A stretch of 64,000 bases of DNA from Orobanche coerulescens (lineage: Eukaryota; Streptophyta; Magnoliopsida; Lamiales; Orobanchaceae), in NCBI GenBank assembly GCA_033398695.1, contig CM065818.1:55956001-56020000 (forward strand), given 5' to 3'. Position numbers and translations under genes: made by a program. Below, piece by piece: positions 1-11,813 of the stretch (positions are counted from its first letter, which is position 1; each line of letters starts with the position of its first letter). The notes below the pieces were generated by a model that ran no database searches, had not been told where the DNA came from, and worked only from the letters and a program-made list of their open reading frames with translations.

Positions 1-3000
1 ATGATGAGTACAAAATTTTGCTATTCGGAAGATAAGATTACAAAAACTATAATACAAGGAAATTTTAACTATAGTCTGAATGCCTCCAAGGTCTTTTTGG
101 GTCATTCTTGGTGTTTTTCCACCAGTATTGATGGGCTTCCTTGTCTCGATTCTGATAAATAGCTCGACCTTCATATGATTTGTCAAAGACAAGAATCCAA
201 TCCTCTGGGTGGGTTACCAAGTCACCATTCTTGTGCTTTGATTTCATCTACAGCTGTAGCGGGAGCGTTCCATCTTCCAGCTTCTTCTTGAATTCTTCTA
301 CAACTTCGTGTACCGTTCTGCATCTATTGAATAAAGGGGAATCCCTGATAAGTACAACGAAGTATCTTAACAGTTCATTTCTCCTCCAGTCTTTGATCTC
401 TGCAGCGGTAGGTTGACGGTCTGCCGGGAGGTTCATAGAATGCGGCTTTCAGACTAGGCTTTTCCAAGGATACTTAGGATCCTGGAATTCTGGTCTTTCT
501 CCCTATTTCCTCATGTTCGGCGTTGAGATACGGGCTACGTCTGCAGTGATGGAGTCTTCAAACATAGATAACAACTCTTTCTCTTGCTCCAACCTAGTTC
601 TCCTAGCGGCTTCCCTTGCTTCTTCCCCCTTTTTGGCATCATCAAGGTATGACACCTTTTCATCAAGACGTTCCAGGATTTCCAAAGCGGCATCCTGTTT
701 TGTCTCGATATTAGACATTCTCTCAACAAGGGAGGAGAGCACCTACGACATATCTTTTATGTTCTTGTCATGGGCTCGCAGTTGGGAACCAGATTCGATC
801 AGAGCAGATGCGGTCTTGGCCTCAGACACGCAGAGTTTCGATTGCTCTTCTCTCAGGATCTGTTCTTGCTTCTCTTGCAGTTGGCTCAGAGCTTGCTTGA
901 AGACATGTGGCAAGACAGTGAAGGCTTCGACTACTCGAGAGACTTCATGCTTTAGTCCGGTCATTTCTTCAACAACAGATGTGTGAAGCCAATCAAGAGC
1001 CTTTTCTATAGAGTGTAGAGCATTGACTGCATCCTGAATAAAGACAGTTTGGAGGCCATGAGCACGTAATCGCTCTTTTCTTGTTTCGGTGCTGGGAGAG
1101 TTTGGCTGGGCAAAGTCCTCGACTCCATTTAACCTTCTCAAATTTACATCAGGGCGTGAAGTGAGTTGGACATCCTCAGGTATAGTACCGTCGTCGGATT
1201 CCAAGGCGGTTGATGGGGCAGGAGTAACTGTTTCGGGTTTGGAGGCAGGAGGTGCGGCATCCTCCTATGTCGAAGTGGTTTCTGTAGACATAGATACAGG
1301 AGGGACCAATTCCTCCTGGTGTCTCTCAGCATCTGCTTGTTCCGGCACAGGGACTGATTCCTCTTGCTGGATGGCGCATGATTCTTCTTCTTCGGCGGCG
1401 GCAGCGACAGGCTCGAGTGCCTGTTGCGAAACATGTTCTCCCTCCTCGACATGAGGGACTGAATCCTCATTGTCGGGAGCATTGGCTTGCTGTGGTGAAG
1501 GGGGCGGCTGATTGGTAGATCTACCTTCATCTTTCTTGGTTTGGGCTTCCTCTCGAATCATCCGTAGACCAGCCTGGAGTGCGTCGTCATCGTTGTCGGA
1601 ATCAGGATCGGACTTTGGACTGTCGGTAGTTTCCATGGACGAAGCTTTTCCTTTCCTTCGAGCTTCAGCCTTATCAAGCAGATGACTCTCAATTAGCTCA
1701 TTACCGAATAAGTTGTCCCATTGGATCGGGATAGCAATTTCTTGAGTGTCCGTCACTTCCAAAATGAATTTTTCTTCATTACACTGCTCACTCCAGTTGT
1801 ACAAAGTTTCGTACGGAGCAAGTCTAAAGCTCTTCCATTGGAGAAATCGCTCGAAATATTGTTCAATCTGTACGGACAATAGGGTCTTGGAAATTATTGT
1901 GTCCGGGGACAGTGTCTGGGTTTGCTGTAGGAAGAGGTTCCTCTACAGGTGTGGAATCCTGTATTGGAGAGGGATTCCTTACAGGGGATGGTACCCCGAA
2001 GGAAGATGGATCTTGAACGGGTGTGGAATCCCGTATAGGAGAGGTAGCTATTGGCTCCAAACAGGCAGCTGACTCGCCAGAGTCTTTTGAGTTGGAAAAT
2101 GTCCTAGTATCCGTCGTAGCCACCAAGGGCTCGGTATCTACTGTCGATACAGTAGCGGGCATCTCTTCCACAGGGGTTGAGCCCTGGGGTAGTTGATCAG
2201 TGGGTTGCGCCACGAGAGGAGCATCCTCAGAGAGTTCTGTAGCTTTAACTTTCATAAGCCTCCTTAGCTTCCTTTTCGGCTTCTCAACAGCAACTGGTGT
2301 TTTGATGTGAGATATTTTTCTCTTCTTCGAAGATTCGACACTTTGGGACTTATAAGAAACGTCCCTCGGATCTGCAGACAGCGGAAAATTCCGGATAAAA
2401 GGTCTGTTGGCAATCAAGATGCTCTGGTTGAAGGCAGTGGGCCTGACGCCTCCTAGGAATATCCGTGAACTGATCTTCTTTGCCTCAGCGGTTTGTTGAA
2501 GTCCACACTTCATCAAAACATGGTTTAAGAATAAACCAAATGATTTTTTCTGAGAAGCAGGTTTAGACACCTCTTCCTGCAAACGCTTAAGGATGACCTG
2601 ACACCAATTGACCTTTTCGCAGGTCATTATAGCGACCATCATCCTGAATCTGAGATTTGTGCACATCTCAAAGACACCTGTACGATTCTCAATAATGCGA
2701 CAACAAAAATCATGTAAATAAACAAATGGTAAACAAAAATTCTTCTTATGGCATGTGGTGTGAACCACTTCAACCGTTGCTAAACCGGTGAATAAGCCAT
2801 AGTACTGAGTCAGCAGTTCTTGGGACCCAAAGGTCTCAAGTTCTTCCATAGTCAGGCCATCAGAAGGTAGCCTGAAAATGTTTTGAAGAAGCTCTTGGTC
2901 AACGCGGATCTCCACTCCGTGGATAACGGCTGTGATATCAGCCACATGACCTCCTAGAGCCAGAGGCAGAAAACGAACTACGGCGTTGAGGTAGAATTCC

Positions 3001-3332
3001 TCAACCAGATGAACGTCATAGTTCTCGGCGGTGTGGCTCCCAAGGCGGTAGAGGCCTTGTCGACGGATTCTTGTAGTGACGACCTCCATGGCATCAACGT
3101 CATCACTTTCAGCGTGGATGCGTTCCATCACGACAGATCTGGAGAAGATCCGTCCATCGATGAAGTTGAGTGACTTCTTGAGAGAGGTGGAAGATGTCTG
3201 AGTAGACGCCATTGATGATTTTTCAAGTAACGGGAAAAAGATACAAGAAAAATATGCAGTAAACACAGAGAAATCTTGTAGGCTTAATGCTCGAGTGCTC
3301 TTAAAATTTGCAGAAGGCGTAAAGAGTCTCAA
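1..3332 (-). pseudogene. Extra ORF downstream of pol, env-like position, coiled-coil protein (broken)
   Basis: A nearly continuous reading frame on the pol strand starts at 3332, or more likely at the Met at 3212 (MASTQTSS), and runs to about position 65. It changes frame near 1870 and has stops near 1263, 742, 500 and 246. The N-terminal ~300 residues look globular (FLPLALGGHVADITAVIHGV, LRFRMMVAIMTCEKVNW). The middle is rich in Pro, Glu and Ser with basic patches (SSKKRKI, KPKRKLRR) that could be nuclear localisation signals. The region translated from about 1000-500 is strongly heptad-like (LEILERLDEKVSYLDD). No signal peptide or membrane segment is evident, so it is not an obvious envelope protein. 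I recall similar proteins as abundant, often misannotated, in Lamiales genomes. Function unknown. Confidence 0.7.
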
Positions 3333-4011
3333 ATGGCATTTACAGTCCTTTTATAGTAGGCGGCGAAGAAGGGTTTTCAGAGAACGAATGGTCAGATTTA
3401 AGGGATGGGAACCGGTGTTTAAAATGAATGGTCACGATGGACTGAGTGTAACTGGTACACTTATCCATTGAATTTTAAAATAAGAGTGGGTCCCACTTCT
3501 GACATTTCATATTACCCTTAATGCCTGAAACGACGGTATTAAATATTAAACAATTTGAAAACATCGCGGCTTTTGAGATTCGATTGTCCAGATGTCGTGT
3601 AACGCATTTAATGTAAATTATGTTTGACATGAAAACAGGGCACGTGGACAAAAATTATTTTTAAAATGAAATATTATAATATATAATGAATCGAATTCCC
3701 ATAGTATGTGCTGTATCCGCGACGATACAACGTTCCCCCTTAAAAGGTATATATAAGTTTCAATTCCATACAACAATTTTTGGATTAATGCTGTATTCAT
3801 GGGTCATACTGTATTCCCCCTTAATTATTGCACACGTCAGCTGTAGGATGATTCATATCGCTTTGTTCCCTACAGTGCTGTATTTAAGGCTCTGAGTGTA
3901 TAGATAATTAATGGTGGATACTGTATTCTTGGGTCTTACCGCATCCCCCCTCAATTGTTGAGTAAAAACAGTAAATACTTATAGGGAGTCGGGCTGTAGC
4001 AATCCCAATTC
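3333..4011 (-). other. Non-coding spacer with three polypurine-like tracts
   Basis: Between the end of RNase H and the extra ORF there is no coding sequence. On the minus strand three purine runs occur, AAGGGGGAA at about 3734-3745 and 3814-3822 and GAGGGGGGATG at 3942-3952. Repeated polypurine tracts after pol are described for Sireviruses. Short blocks around the second and third tracts (a match to ATACTGTATTC and GGGTC) also repeat. Function as plus-strand primers is inferred. Confidence 0.5.
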
Positions 4012-5715
4012 CTATCCAAGCATGTTGAATCTTGCTGTGTCAAGAGGCTTGGTGAAGATGCCGGCCAATTGAATATCTGTATGAACTTTTTCCAGCCAAA
4101 CATCCTTGTTCTCGACATGATTCCTAATGAAATGATGCTTCATGTTGATATGCTTAGTGCGCGAGTGCAATATAGGGTTGTGTGTTATTGCAATTGCACT
4201 CGTGATATCGCACATGATTGGCATTTCCTTGGCTTCAATCCCACAGTCTGACAACTATTGCTGCATCTAAAGGATCTGCATACAGCAACTACCAGCAGCA
4301 TAGTATTCTGATTCAGCCGTGGAAAATGAGTTTGCCAATTGCTTCTTACTGAACCAAGACACAAGTCTAGGTCCAAGAAAGTGACAAGTTCCACTTGTAC
4401 TCTTCCTATCTAGCTTGCAGCCTCCGAGATCCGAGTCGCTGTAGCCAACTAAATCGAATCCGCCTTCTTTAGGATACCACAGTCCTACACCGACTGTTCC
4501 TTTAATATACTTCAGGATTCGTTTAGCTGTATTGAAGTGTGATTCTTTGGGTGATACTTGATATCTCGCACACACTCCTACAGCAAACTGGATATCGGGC
4601 GTGCTAGTCGTTAGGTACAGGAGAGAGCCAATAAGCTTCCTGTAGAGTGATTGGTCAAACGACTTTCCGGCTTCATCAGCACTAATTTGCACGGAAGTGC
4701 TCATGGGGGTTGATGATGATTTGGAAGTATTCATTCTAAATTTGTTGAGAAGCTCCTTGCTGTATTTTTCCTGGTTGATGAAGATCCCTGTAGGCAACTG
4801 CTTTACCTGCAAACCTAGGAAATAACTAAGTTCTCCCATCATACTCATTTCAAATTTACTTTGCATGATATGAGAGAACCTTTGACATAAAGCAAGGTTA
4901 GTTGAACCAAATATAATGTCATCTACATAGATTTGAACTATTAGAAGGTCATCACCTTCCTGTATTTTGAATAAGGTATTGTCCATAGCACCTTTCTCAA
5001 ATCCGTTATCGGTTAGATACTGGGACAAGGTCTCATACCATGCTCTAGGGGCTTGCTTAAGTCCATACAGTGCTTTCGTTAGCCTGTATACTAGATCTAT
5101 GCTGTCTGTGTTGGCAAACCCCGGTGGTTGTTCAACATAAACTTCTTCGGCTAGGTCTCCATTTAGGAATGCACTTTTGACGTCCATTTGGTATACAATG
5201 AAGCTCTTATAGGCGGTAAATGCTAAAAATATCCTAATGGCCTCTAATCTGGCTACAGGGGCAAACGTTTCATTGTAGTCTATGCCTTCTTCCTGTCGGT
5301 AGCCTTGTGCGACTAGTCTGGATTTATTCCTTATAATTAGTCCATTTCGATCGTTCTTGTTTCTAAATACCCATTTGGTTCCAATAACTAATTGATGTGT
5401 AGGTCTGGGTACAAGATACCATACATTGTTTCTTTCGAAACCGTTAAGCTCTTCTTCCATAGATGTTATCCAATGACAATTATTTAGAGCTTCTATGGTA
5501 GAAACAGGTTCGGACTGGGCTAAGAATACAACAATAGTGCACATATTGAGTCTTCTAAGCTCGGATTGAGATTTCAATTCAGGAAATGGTGATATCTCAG
5601 TATCTGGTTTTTCTTGTGCACACAGTACATTTCCTTGTATACTCTGTATTCTCCTACGGGTAGAAACACCAGCATTAATATTTCCAATGATCAGCTCTTG
5701 CGGGTGATCTCTCAA
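4012..5715 (-). pseudogene. Copia reverse transcriptase and RNase H (Sirevirus-like), frameshifted
   Basis: A 482-codon frame (5715-4267) contains the Copia RT domain: [39 protein letters not shown], and the catalytic YVDD box at 4918-4929. The RT connection and RNase H follow ([29 protein letters not shown]). After a frameshift near 4260 the last part of RNase H continues in a second frame (4254-4012: HSRTKHINMKHHFIRNHVE, AGIFTKPLDTARF). The usual ADIFTKPL has become AGIFTKPL. This polyprotein copied element RNA into DNA in cytoplasmic virus-like particles. The RT catalytic box is intact, but the frame break and the damage upstream mean no working polyprotein. Confidence 0.95.
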
Positions 5716-5898
5716 CCATCTTTGGTCGGGTTCTAATTCGGGGTCCCGTACTGTATCTTGAGTTCCTGTAGTTTCGGCTTCAGCTTGTACAACATAGGCT
5801 TCATCTACGTAAATTATTACAGCTGCGGGGTTGATTTCTAGGTCAACAACAGGTTCTATGGGAGTTGGTGGATCTAAGATGGAAAGTTGTTGGATGTT

Positions 5899-6700
5899 CT
5901 AAATAACAGCTTCTAGTCCTGTAGGGTCATGGTGAGGTTCGTCGAACACTACATGAACTGATTCCTCGATCGTCAGCTTCCTTTTATTAATGATCCTGTA
6001 AGCTTTGCTGACGGAGGAATATCCTACAAATATTCCTTCATCTGAATTCTCATCAAAGGTTCTAAGTTGATCCTTCCCATTGTTCAATACATAGCACCTG
6101 CATCCAAAAATGTGAAAATACGAAACTAACGGAGTTTTGTTGTTCCATACCTCGTATGCTGTTTTGTTGTGGTGCTTGTTGACGATACAACGGTATTGAG
6201 TGTAGCATGCTGTATTGGTTGCTTCACCCCAGAAACGCTGTGGCAACTTGCTTGCGGCAATCATTGTCCTTGTTGCTTCCTTCAGCGTCCTATTCTTTCG
6301 CTCGGCAACACCATTTTGTTGAGGTGTACGGGCAGCTGAGTATTCGTGTTATATCCCATTTTCCGAACAGTATTGCTCTATAAAGCGGTTAGTAAATTCT
6401 ATACCTCTGTCGGAACGAATGGACACGATACTCGATCCTTTTTCATTTTGAAGCTTTCTCAGGAGCTCGGGCAACTTTGATGTTGTTTCCTTCTTCTTGC
6501 TTAGGAAAATTGTTCAAGCATACCTGGAGTAATCATCAACAACAACGAGACAGTATTTCTTACCTCCCAAACTTACCGAGTCTGTAGGACCATAGAGATC
6601 CATGTGTAGCATTTCCAACACTCTGTGGGTTGAAAGGTAGGATTTGCTCTTCAAGGTGGACTTGATTTGCTTGCCTTTTTGACATGGTCCACAGACACTG
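5899..6700 (-). pseudogene. Copia integrase core and C-terminal part (Sirevirus-like)
   Basis: The translation gives IRSDRGIEFTN and TPQQNGVAERKNRT, which hold the second Asp and the Glu of the DDE triad, followed by RFWGEATNTACY and a C-terminal stretch in the frame 6264-5899 (FHIFGCRCYVLN, DEGIFVGYS, HVVFDEPHH). Stops near 6349 and 6520 separate this from the upstream frame. Integrase inserts the cDNA ends into host DNA. The catalytic residues that can be read are present, but the stops break the protein. About 180 bases (5716-5898) of low-complexity linker join this to RT. Confidence 0.9.
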
Positions 6701-7221
6701 TCTTTTTGGAATGATACATTTGGCAATCCTCTAACCAGTCCCTGTCTTGAGAGCTTTTTGATCGTCTTGAAGTTGACGTGTAACATTCTCTTATGCCATA
6801 GCCAGCTTAGATCTGCAGTGCCTTTGGCAACTAAACAAGGAATTGTGGAGCTCGTAAGCATCCAGTCAGCAATATACATATTACCTGATCTGCTTCCTGT
6901 GAGCCCAACTTCTTTGGTCAGGATGTTCTTGACTCTACAGTGATCTATATAGAATTTCACCGAGAACTGTTTGTCACAGAATTGGCTAATACTAAGTAGA
7001 TTGTACTGTAAGCCTTCAATATGAGCTACATCGGTGACTTTGAATTTTCCGACAAGAAGGTTTCCTTTTCCTCTTGTTCTTCCTTTAGATTTATTACCGA
7101 AGCGCACTTTTGGACCGCGACCTTCTACGAAATCTGATAGTTTGCTTCTATCTCCTGTCATGTGCCGGGAGCATCCGTTGTCGAAGTACCATATGTCCTT
7201 ATCCAAAATGTCCTTTAGCAC
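6514..7221 (-). pseudogene. Copia protease and integrase N-terminus, altered active site
   Basis: This 235-codon frame carries the aspartic protease (IWYFDNGCSRHMTGD, 7191-7147), the GAG-pre-integrase zinc-binding region (LWHKRMLHVNFKTIKK followed by CGPCQKGKQ), and the start of the integrase core with its first Asp (LHMDLYGPTDSVSLGG, VVVDDYSRYA). The family motif is D-S-G; here it reads D-N-G (7182-7174). The conserved GH of the zinc-binding region reads LH. The frame stops right after DDYSRYA. The apparent start lies inside the tandem duplication described below, so it is not a real initiation site. Confidence 0.93.
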
Positions 7222-9142
7222 ATAAATTATGTAGATTTAGGCCCCATTTGATTGTTGGGTCCATGAATGTTAGTGCCTTTTGGTACCCAAATTTTCCTTA
7301 CAGCAATTGGTTTATTATAGGTTATATTTGGTACAGATTTGCGGTATCTACGTGGGGCATGTACGTAGTTATGGTATCCATGATAATCATTATGCATGTA
7401 AAAATCAGGGTTATTATTATTAATCCAGTACGTATGCCGTCTCGGAGGTGGAGCCATTTTCTTTGGCCTTACAGCTTGCCTTCTGGGTTTCCAATTAGAT
7501 TCCCAGAGCTGTTGTCAATCTTTGTCTGGAACACACCTTTCTTGATGGATAATGAGGCTCCTGTATCCAGTACCTAAGCGTGCTGTAGTGAAAGTACTGC
7601 CGTGCGGGCCTTTGGTATTTAGATACAGCCTTCTTTCTGAACGACTGTTGGCGCTGTTGATATGCTCGGGGAGCATGCTGTTGCGTGCGCCTTATAGGTT
7701 GAAATGGCTTATGATTCCGCTGTCTTGAATAGGATTGCAGGGGCGGAATGGCAACCTTTGCTTTTCGCGGTGCAGTAGGTTCCTTCACAGGACTAGGAGT
7801 ATCTTCCGATACATGAATGTGTTCCACACTCTTGACGAACACAGTACTAGTTTCCCCTTTGTTGGAAAATGAGCTGTATCCTAAGCCACTTTTATCATGA
7901 GCATGTTGCTCAGTGCTTAGAATTTCTTCCATTCTTTTAGATGAATTCTCGAAAGATTTCATAATGGTCTCAAGTTTGCTTTCTCGTTTTTCGAGAGTAT
8001 TAAATTTAGCTTGAAGTAGAACAAAATCATTTGTCTTGCTTCCATTTTGAGACTTAGTCTCACTTAGTTCATGATCAAGTTGATGATTGCTCTCCACGAG
8101 TTTTTCATTCTCGACCTTGCTGTTTTCACAATCAATAGACATATTTTTCATAATTTATCTTTAACAAGTCCTTATCCAAAATGTCCTGTAACACATAAAT
8201 TATGTAGATTTAGGCCCCATTTGATTGTTGGGTCCATGAATGTTAGTGCCTTTTGGTACCCAAATTTTCCTTACAACAATTGGTTTATTATAGGTTATAT
8301 TTGGTACAGATTTGCGGTATCTACGTGGGGCATGTACGTAGTTATGGTATCCATGATAATCATTATGCATGTAAAAATTAGGGTTATTATTATTAATCCA
8401 GTACGTATGCCGTCTCGGAGGTGGAGCCATTTTCTTTGGCCTTACAGCTTGCCTTCTGGGTTTCCAATTAGATTCCCAGAGCTGTTGTCAATGCTGTGCA
8501 GACACCTGCTTTCTTGATGGATAATGAGGCTCCTGTATCCAGTACCTAAGCGTGCTGTAGTGAAAGTACTGCCGTGCGGGCCTTTGGTATTTAGATACAG
8601 CCTTCTTTCTGAACGACTGTTGGCGCTGTTGATATGCTCGGGGAGCATGATGTTGCATGCGCCTTATAGGTTGAAATGGCTTATGATTCCGCTGTCTTGA
8701 ATAGGATTGCAGGGGCGGAATGGCAACCTTTGCTTTTCGCGGTGCAGTAGGTTCCTTCACAGGACTAGGAGTATCTTCCGATACATGAATGTGTTCCACA
8801 CTCTTGACGAACACAGTACTAGTTTCCCCTTTGTTGGAAAATGAGCTGTATCCTAAGCCACTTTTATCATGAGCATGTTGCTCAGTGCTTAGAATTTCTT
8901 CCATTCTTTTAGATGAATTCTCGAAAGATTTCAGAATGGTCTCAAGTTTGCTTTCTCGTTTTTCGAGAGTATTAAATTTAACTTGAAGTAGAACAAAATC
9001 ATTTGTCTTGCTTCCATTTTGAGACTTAGTCTCACTTAGTTCATGATCAAGTTGATGATTGCTCTCCACGAGTTTTTCATTCTCGACCTTGCTGTTTTCA
9101 CAATCAATAGACATATTTTTCATAATTTATCTTTAACAAGTC
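7198..9142 (-). repeat. Tandem duplication (two ~973-bp copies) across the gag/protease junction
   Basis: Positions 7198-8170 and 8171-9142 are near-identical direct repeats. Differences by eye are a handful of substitutions and one short rewritten patch (around 7530 against 8492). Each copy encodes the coiled-coil tail of gag (EKLVESNHQLDHELSETKSQ), a basic region (PFQPIRRTQQHAPRAYQQRQ) and a Tyr/Asn/His-rich stretch with YHGYHNYVHAPRRY. The outer and inner junctions share the three bases GTC (GAC on the element strand), suggesting microhomology- or slippage-mediated duplication. The segment between gag and protease is therefore present twice. Confidence 0.93.
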
Positions 9143-10491
9143 GTTTTCTTCCTCCAGCTCTATGTTGGAAAGTTGAAGCTGAATGTTTTCATTTTTCAAA
9201 GTCTCGTGGGCTTTTTGAATGTTTTTAAATTCATTCATCATGTTTTCGAAAGTATGTGATGTATTTACTGGAACAATTGAGGTTGAGCTTACCTCATCAT
9301 CACTATCCTCTTCTTCCAGAATGTCTTTTGCCATAAAGCACATATATGCCTTATCTTCGAACTCATCGTCAGATGAGTTACTTTCAGTGACTACCTGAAG
9401 ACATTCTTCGGATTCGGATGGTGTGGGGGAGGCTTCAGATTCTTCTACCAGTGTCTTGAGCTTGTTTTTCCAAGCACGTCTTCATTCATCCCTCTCTTGT
9501 TGCTCGGCTTCCGACAACCTTTGAACTTTGGGATGAGGACATTTGTTTGCATAATGTCCTGGTTTCCTGCAATTATAGCATAGGTTAGAGTCACCAGAGG
9601 AAGTTTCAGTACTTACCTTGTGAACATGCTTGGGCCTGTAGGGAGTCTTTCCAGACTGTTTGATGAACTTTCTGAACTTGTGCATGAGGAGCGCCATTTC
9701 ATCTTATGACAGGATATCGTCGTCGCTGTCAGCATTCTTGTAATTTAGCTTTGATGGGCTGGGCATGCTGTGTCGACGGTTGGATACAGCAGCTAAGGTT
9801 GTAGTCCTTGCGGGAGATTCTTTAGCTTTCTCTCTCCTGTCTATATCGTACTCAAAAGCTTTGAGGTCAGAAAAGAGATCAAAAGTAGATATTTCACTAA
9901 GGTTACACGACACACGCATAGCCGTGGTCTTAATGTCTCATCGGGCAGGGAGAGATCTAAAAATCTTTAGTTTTTCTCCCTTTGAGTATAAATTTTGCCC
10001 AAAGCTTCAAGTTCACCAACAATTCCAGTGAATCTAAGGTCAAGTTCCTCAAGTGTTTCAGTTGGTTTCATTTCAAGAGATTCAAATTGCTGAGTTAATT
10101 TGGAAATCTTGTTTTCTTTTAAGAGCTCAGTTCCCTCACAAATCAACTTGAGTTTATCCCAGATATCCTTGGCTGTTTTACAACTCTTTACCTTCGAGAA
10201 TGTGCCTTTGTCGAGGGTGACAAATAGCGCATTCTTCGCAATATTGTCGAGGTTGGCGCGCTTTCTTTCGTCTGTGGTCCATAGATCCCGCTCCTTCTCG
10301 AGCATCTCAGCATGGGCTTGGCCTTCAATCCTTGCGGCCGGATTTACCTTCATTATCTTGATGGGGCCATCCTGCATAACAAAAATCATCTCTTCGTGCA
10401 TTGCTGCAAGATGAGCCTCCATCCTAATTCTCCAATCATCAAACTCATTAATAGAGAACATAGGAACTTTGTTGATCATTGATGTATCCAT
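9104..10491 (-). pseudogene. Sirevirus-like gag: UBN2 domain, zinc knuckle, start of coiled coil (broken)
   Basis: The start is taken at 10491 (MDTSMINKVPMFSINEFDDW), where the UBN2/DUF4219-type gag begins; in-frame codons extend to 10584 but lie next to the primer site. The capsid-like domain continues through KTAKDIWDKLKLICEGTELL and ETLEELDLRFTGIVGELEAL. A frame break lies near 9960. The next frame (9919-9704) is followed by a zinc knuckle CYNCRKPGHYANKC (in 9697-9482) of intact C-X2-C-X4-H-X4-C spacing, then an acidic stretch and a coiled coil (9343-9104). Gag packages element RNA. Stops near 9703, 9481 and 9103 break it. Confidence 0.92.
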
Positions 10492-10586
10492 ATGAGAATG
10501 TAGGAATAAAAAAGACTGTTTTATAAAATAAGTGATTTTGGATCTGATTCGGTTAGAAATACTACTGATTCTTTTTAGAATCAACC

Positions 10587-10598
10587 ACTCCTATTCCA
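10587..10598 (-). other. Decayed tRNA-iMet primer binding site
   Basis: On the element strand TGGAATAGGAGT follows the LTR by two bases. Compared with the plant iMet site TGGTATCAGAGC it matches 8 of 12 positions at the expected place, so it is read as a mutated primer site. Confidence 0.55.
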
Positions 10599-10600
10599 CT

Positions 10601-11813
10601 TGTTGGCCACTAAGTTTACTGGATACAGCTTGGAAAATGTTTTAAACAACAAGCTGTACGGTTTTTAAATCTGAGTGCATAGCGGAAGTCTTTAATACAG
10701 TAAGTTGCTGAGGATACAGCAACTCGGTGTGCAGTGTATACTTAAATAATCATAGTTAATAAAACAATAAAGGCAGAAGGTAAATAACACAGTATTTAAA
10801 GTGGTTCGAGGTAAACCCCTCTACGTCCACTGGTACTCCATACAGGAGTAAAAGGTTTATTATAATTACTGCGTACACAACTACGTATTTATAACAACAC
10901 TTAATCAATATATCGTTCACACATATTGATATAAAGATCTTAGCTTTCAACCGTTCACACAGATTGGTTTGAGCTAACACTTGACTGGCTTCTTCACACA
11001 CAGTTCTGAAGCTTCGTCTTTTTCAATGTAAGTCCGTCACATACAGTTTGAGAGTAGCAAAGATTCCTCAGTCCACACAGGGCTGATATGAGTTTGTTCA
11101 AAGATAGAACAGGGTTTGAACAACAGCTATGACTTTCTGGGCTTTAAGCTGATAATGTGTTGTTCAAGGATTGAGCACTATATATCTCTTCTATCAGAAT
11201 AGCAGAAAGCTTAGGGAGATATGTTTTGCTCTGAATATTTCTTGTAAGCTTTGTTCTTTTGTAAGTCATGAATATTCTGTATATTCTCTGTAGATTTTCA
11301 GTTGTTCTTCAGTAGTTCTTGATCTTCAAACTCTGGAGATATATATAGCCTCTGAAATATATCCGTTTGAAATATATCCATTGAGCAAGATTCTGCGACA
11401 ACTGATATTTGACTGAGATCCGGATATTGCGGGATTTGAAGATCTTCTGACTTACAGTATTTAAATACTTTATCCTTTAGTATTTAAATACTTCTTTATC
11501 AACGGGACTTGACTTCTAGCGAATACTGAAGATTCCTTCTTGTCCTGTTGAGGGCTGTATGGAACGATCGCTGTATTTATATTTCGAGACAACTTCCATA
11601 CTTAGCTTTGCGGGACTCTTTGATGTATGATAGATTTACTATATGGTTGGGACTGTGAGAAGTCTTCAATACAGGTTGATACTTGATCAGCTTTTCGATA
11701 CAGCTAATGGCGGTATTCAGGATTTGGCATATTGTCAAAACATTCTGACAATACGATCGACACAGGGATTTTTTATCCAAGCAGCATCGATACAGGGATT
11801 TGTTATCCTAACA
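10601..11813 (-). repeat. 5' LTR of the Sirevirus-like element
   Basis: On the minus strand it begins TGTTAGGATAACAAATCC (11813) and ends CCAACA (10601), so the termini are TGTT...AACA, 1213 bp. Near the U5 side it contains GTGGACGTAGAGG and CGAACCACTTTAAATAC (about 10790-10832), the GTGGACGTAG block seen in many plant Copia LTRs. The partner LTR is outside the window, so the boundaries rest on the terminal bases, the primer site and the abrupt switch to chromovirus sequence at 11814. Confidence 0.8.

Larger units (their letters stand above)
1..11813 (-). mobile_element. Sirevirus-like Ty1/Copia retrotransposon, left end outside window
   Basis: Reading right to left the order is 5' LTR (10601-11813), a decayed primer binding site, gag with UBN2 domain and zinc knuckle, protease, integrase, reverse transcriptase, RNase H, then an extra long ORF in the env-like position. 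The protease-integrase-RT-RNase H order defines Copia. The long gag with a coiled-coil tail and the extra ORF after pol are typical of the Sirevirus (SIRE/Maximus) lineage. The 3' LTR is not in the window. The element is dead: gag and pol are broken by stops and frameshifts, and the protease active site is changed. It is inserted in a chromovirus integrase region; the five bases next to the LTR (11814-11818, GTAGG) are the presumed target duplication, whose partner is outside the window. Confidence 0.9.

Noticed and set aside
513..986. 157-codon plus-strand frame at the left end
   Set aside because: Shadow of the minus-strand coiled-coil ORF.
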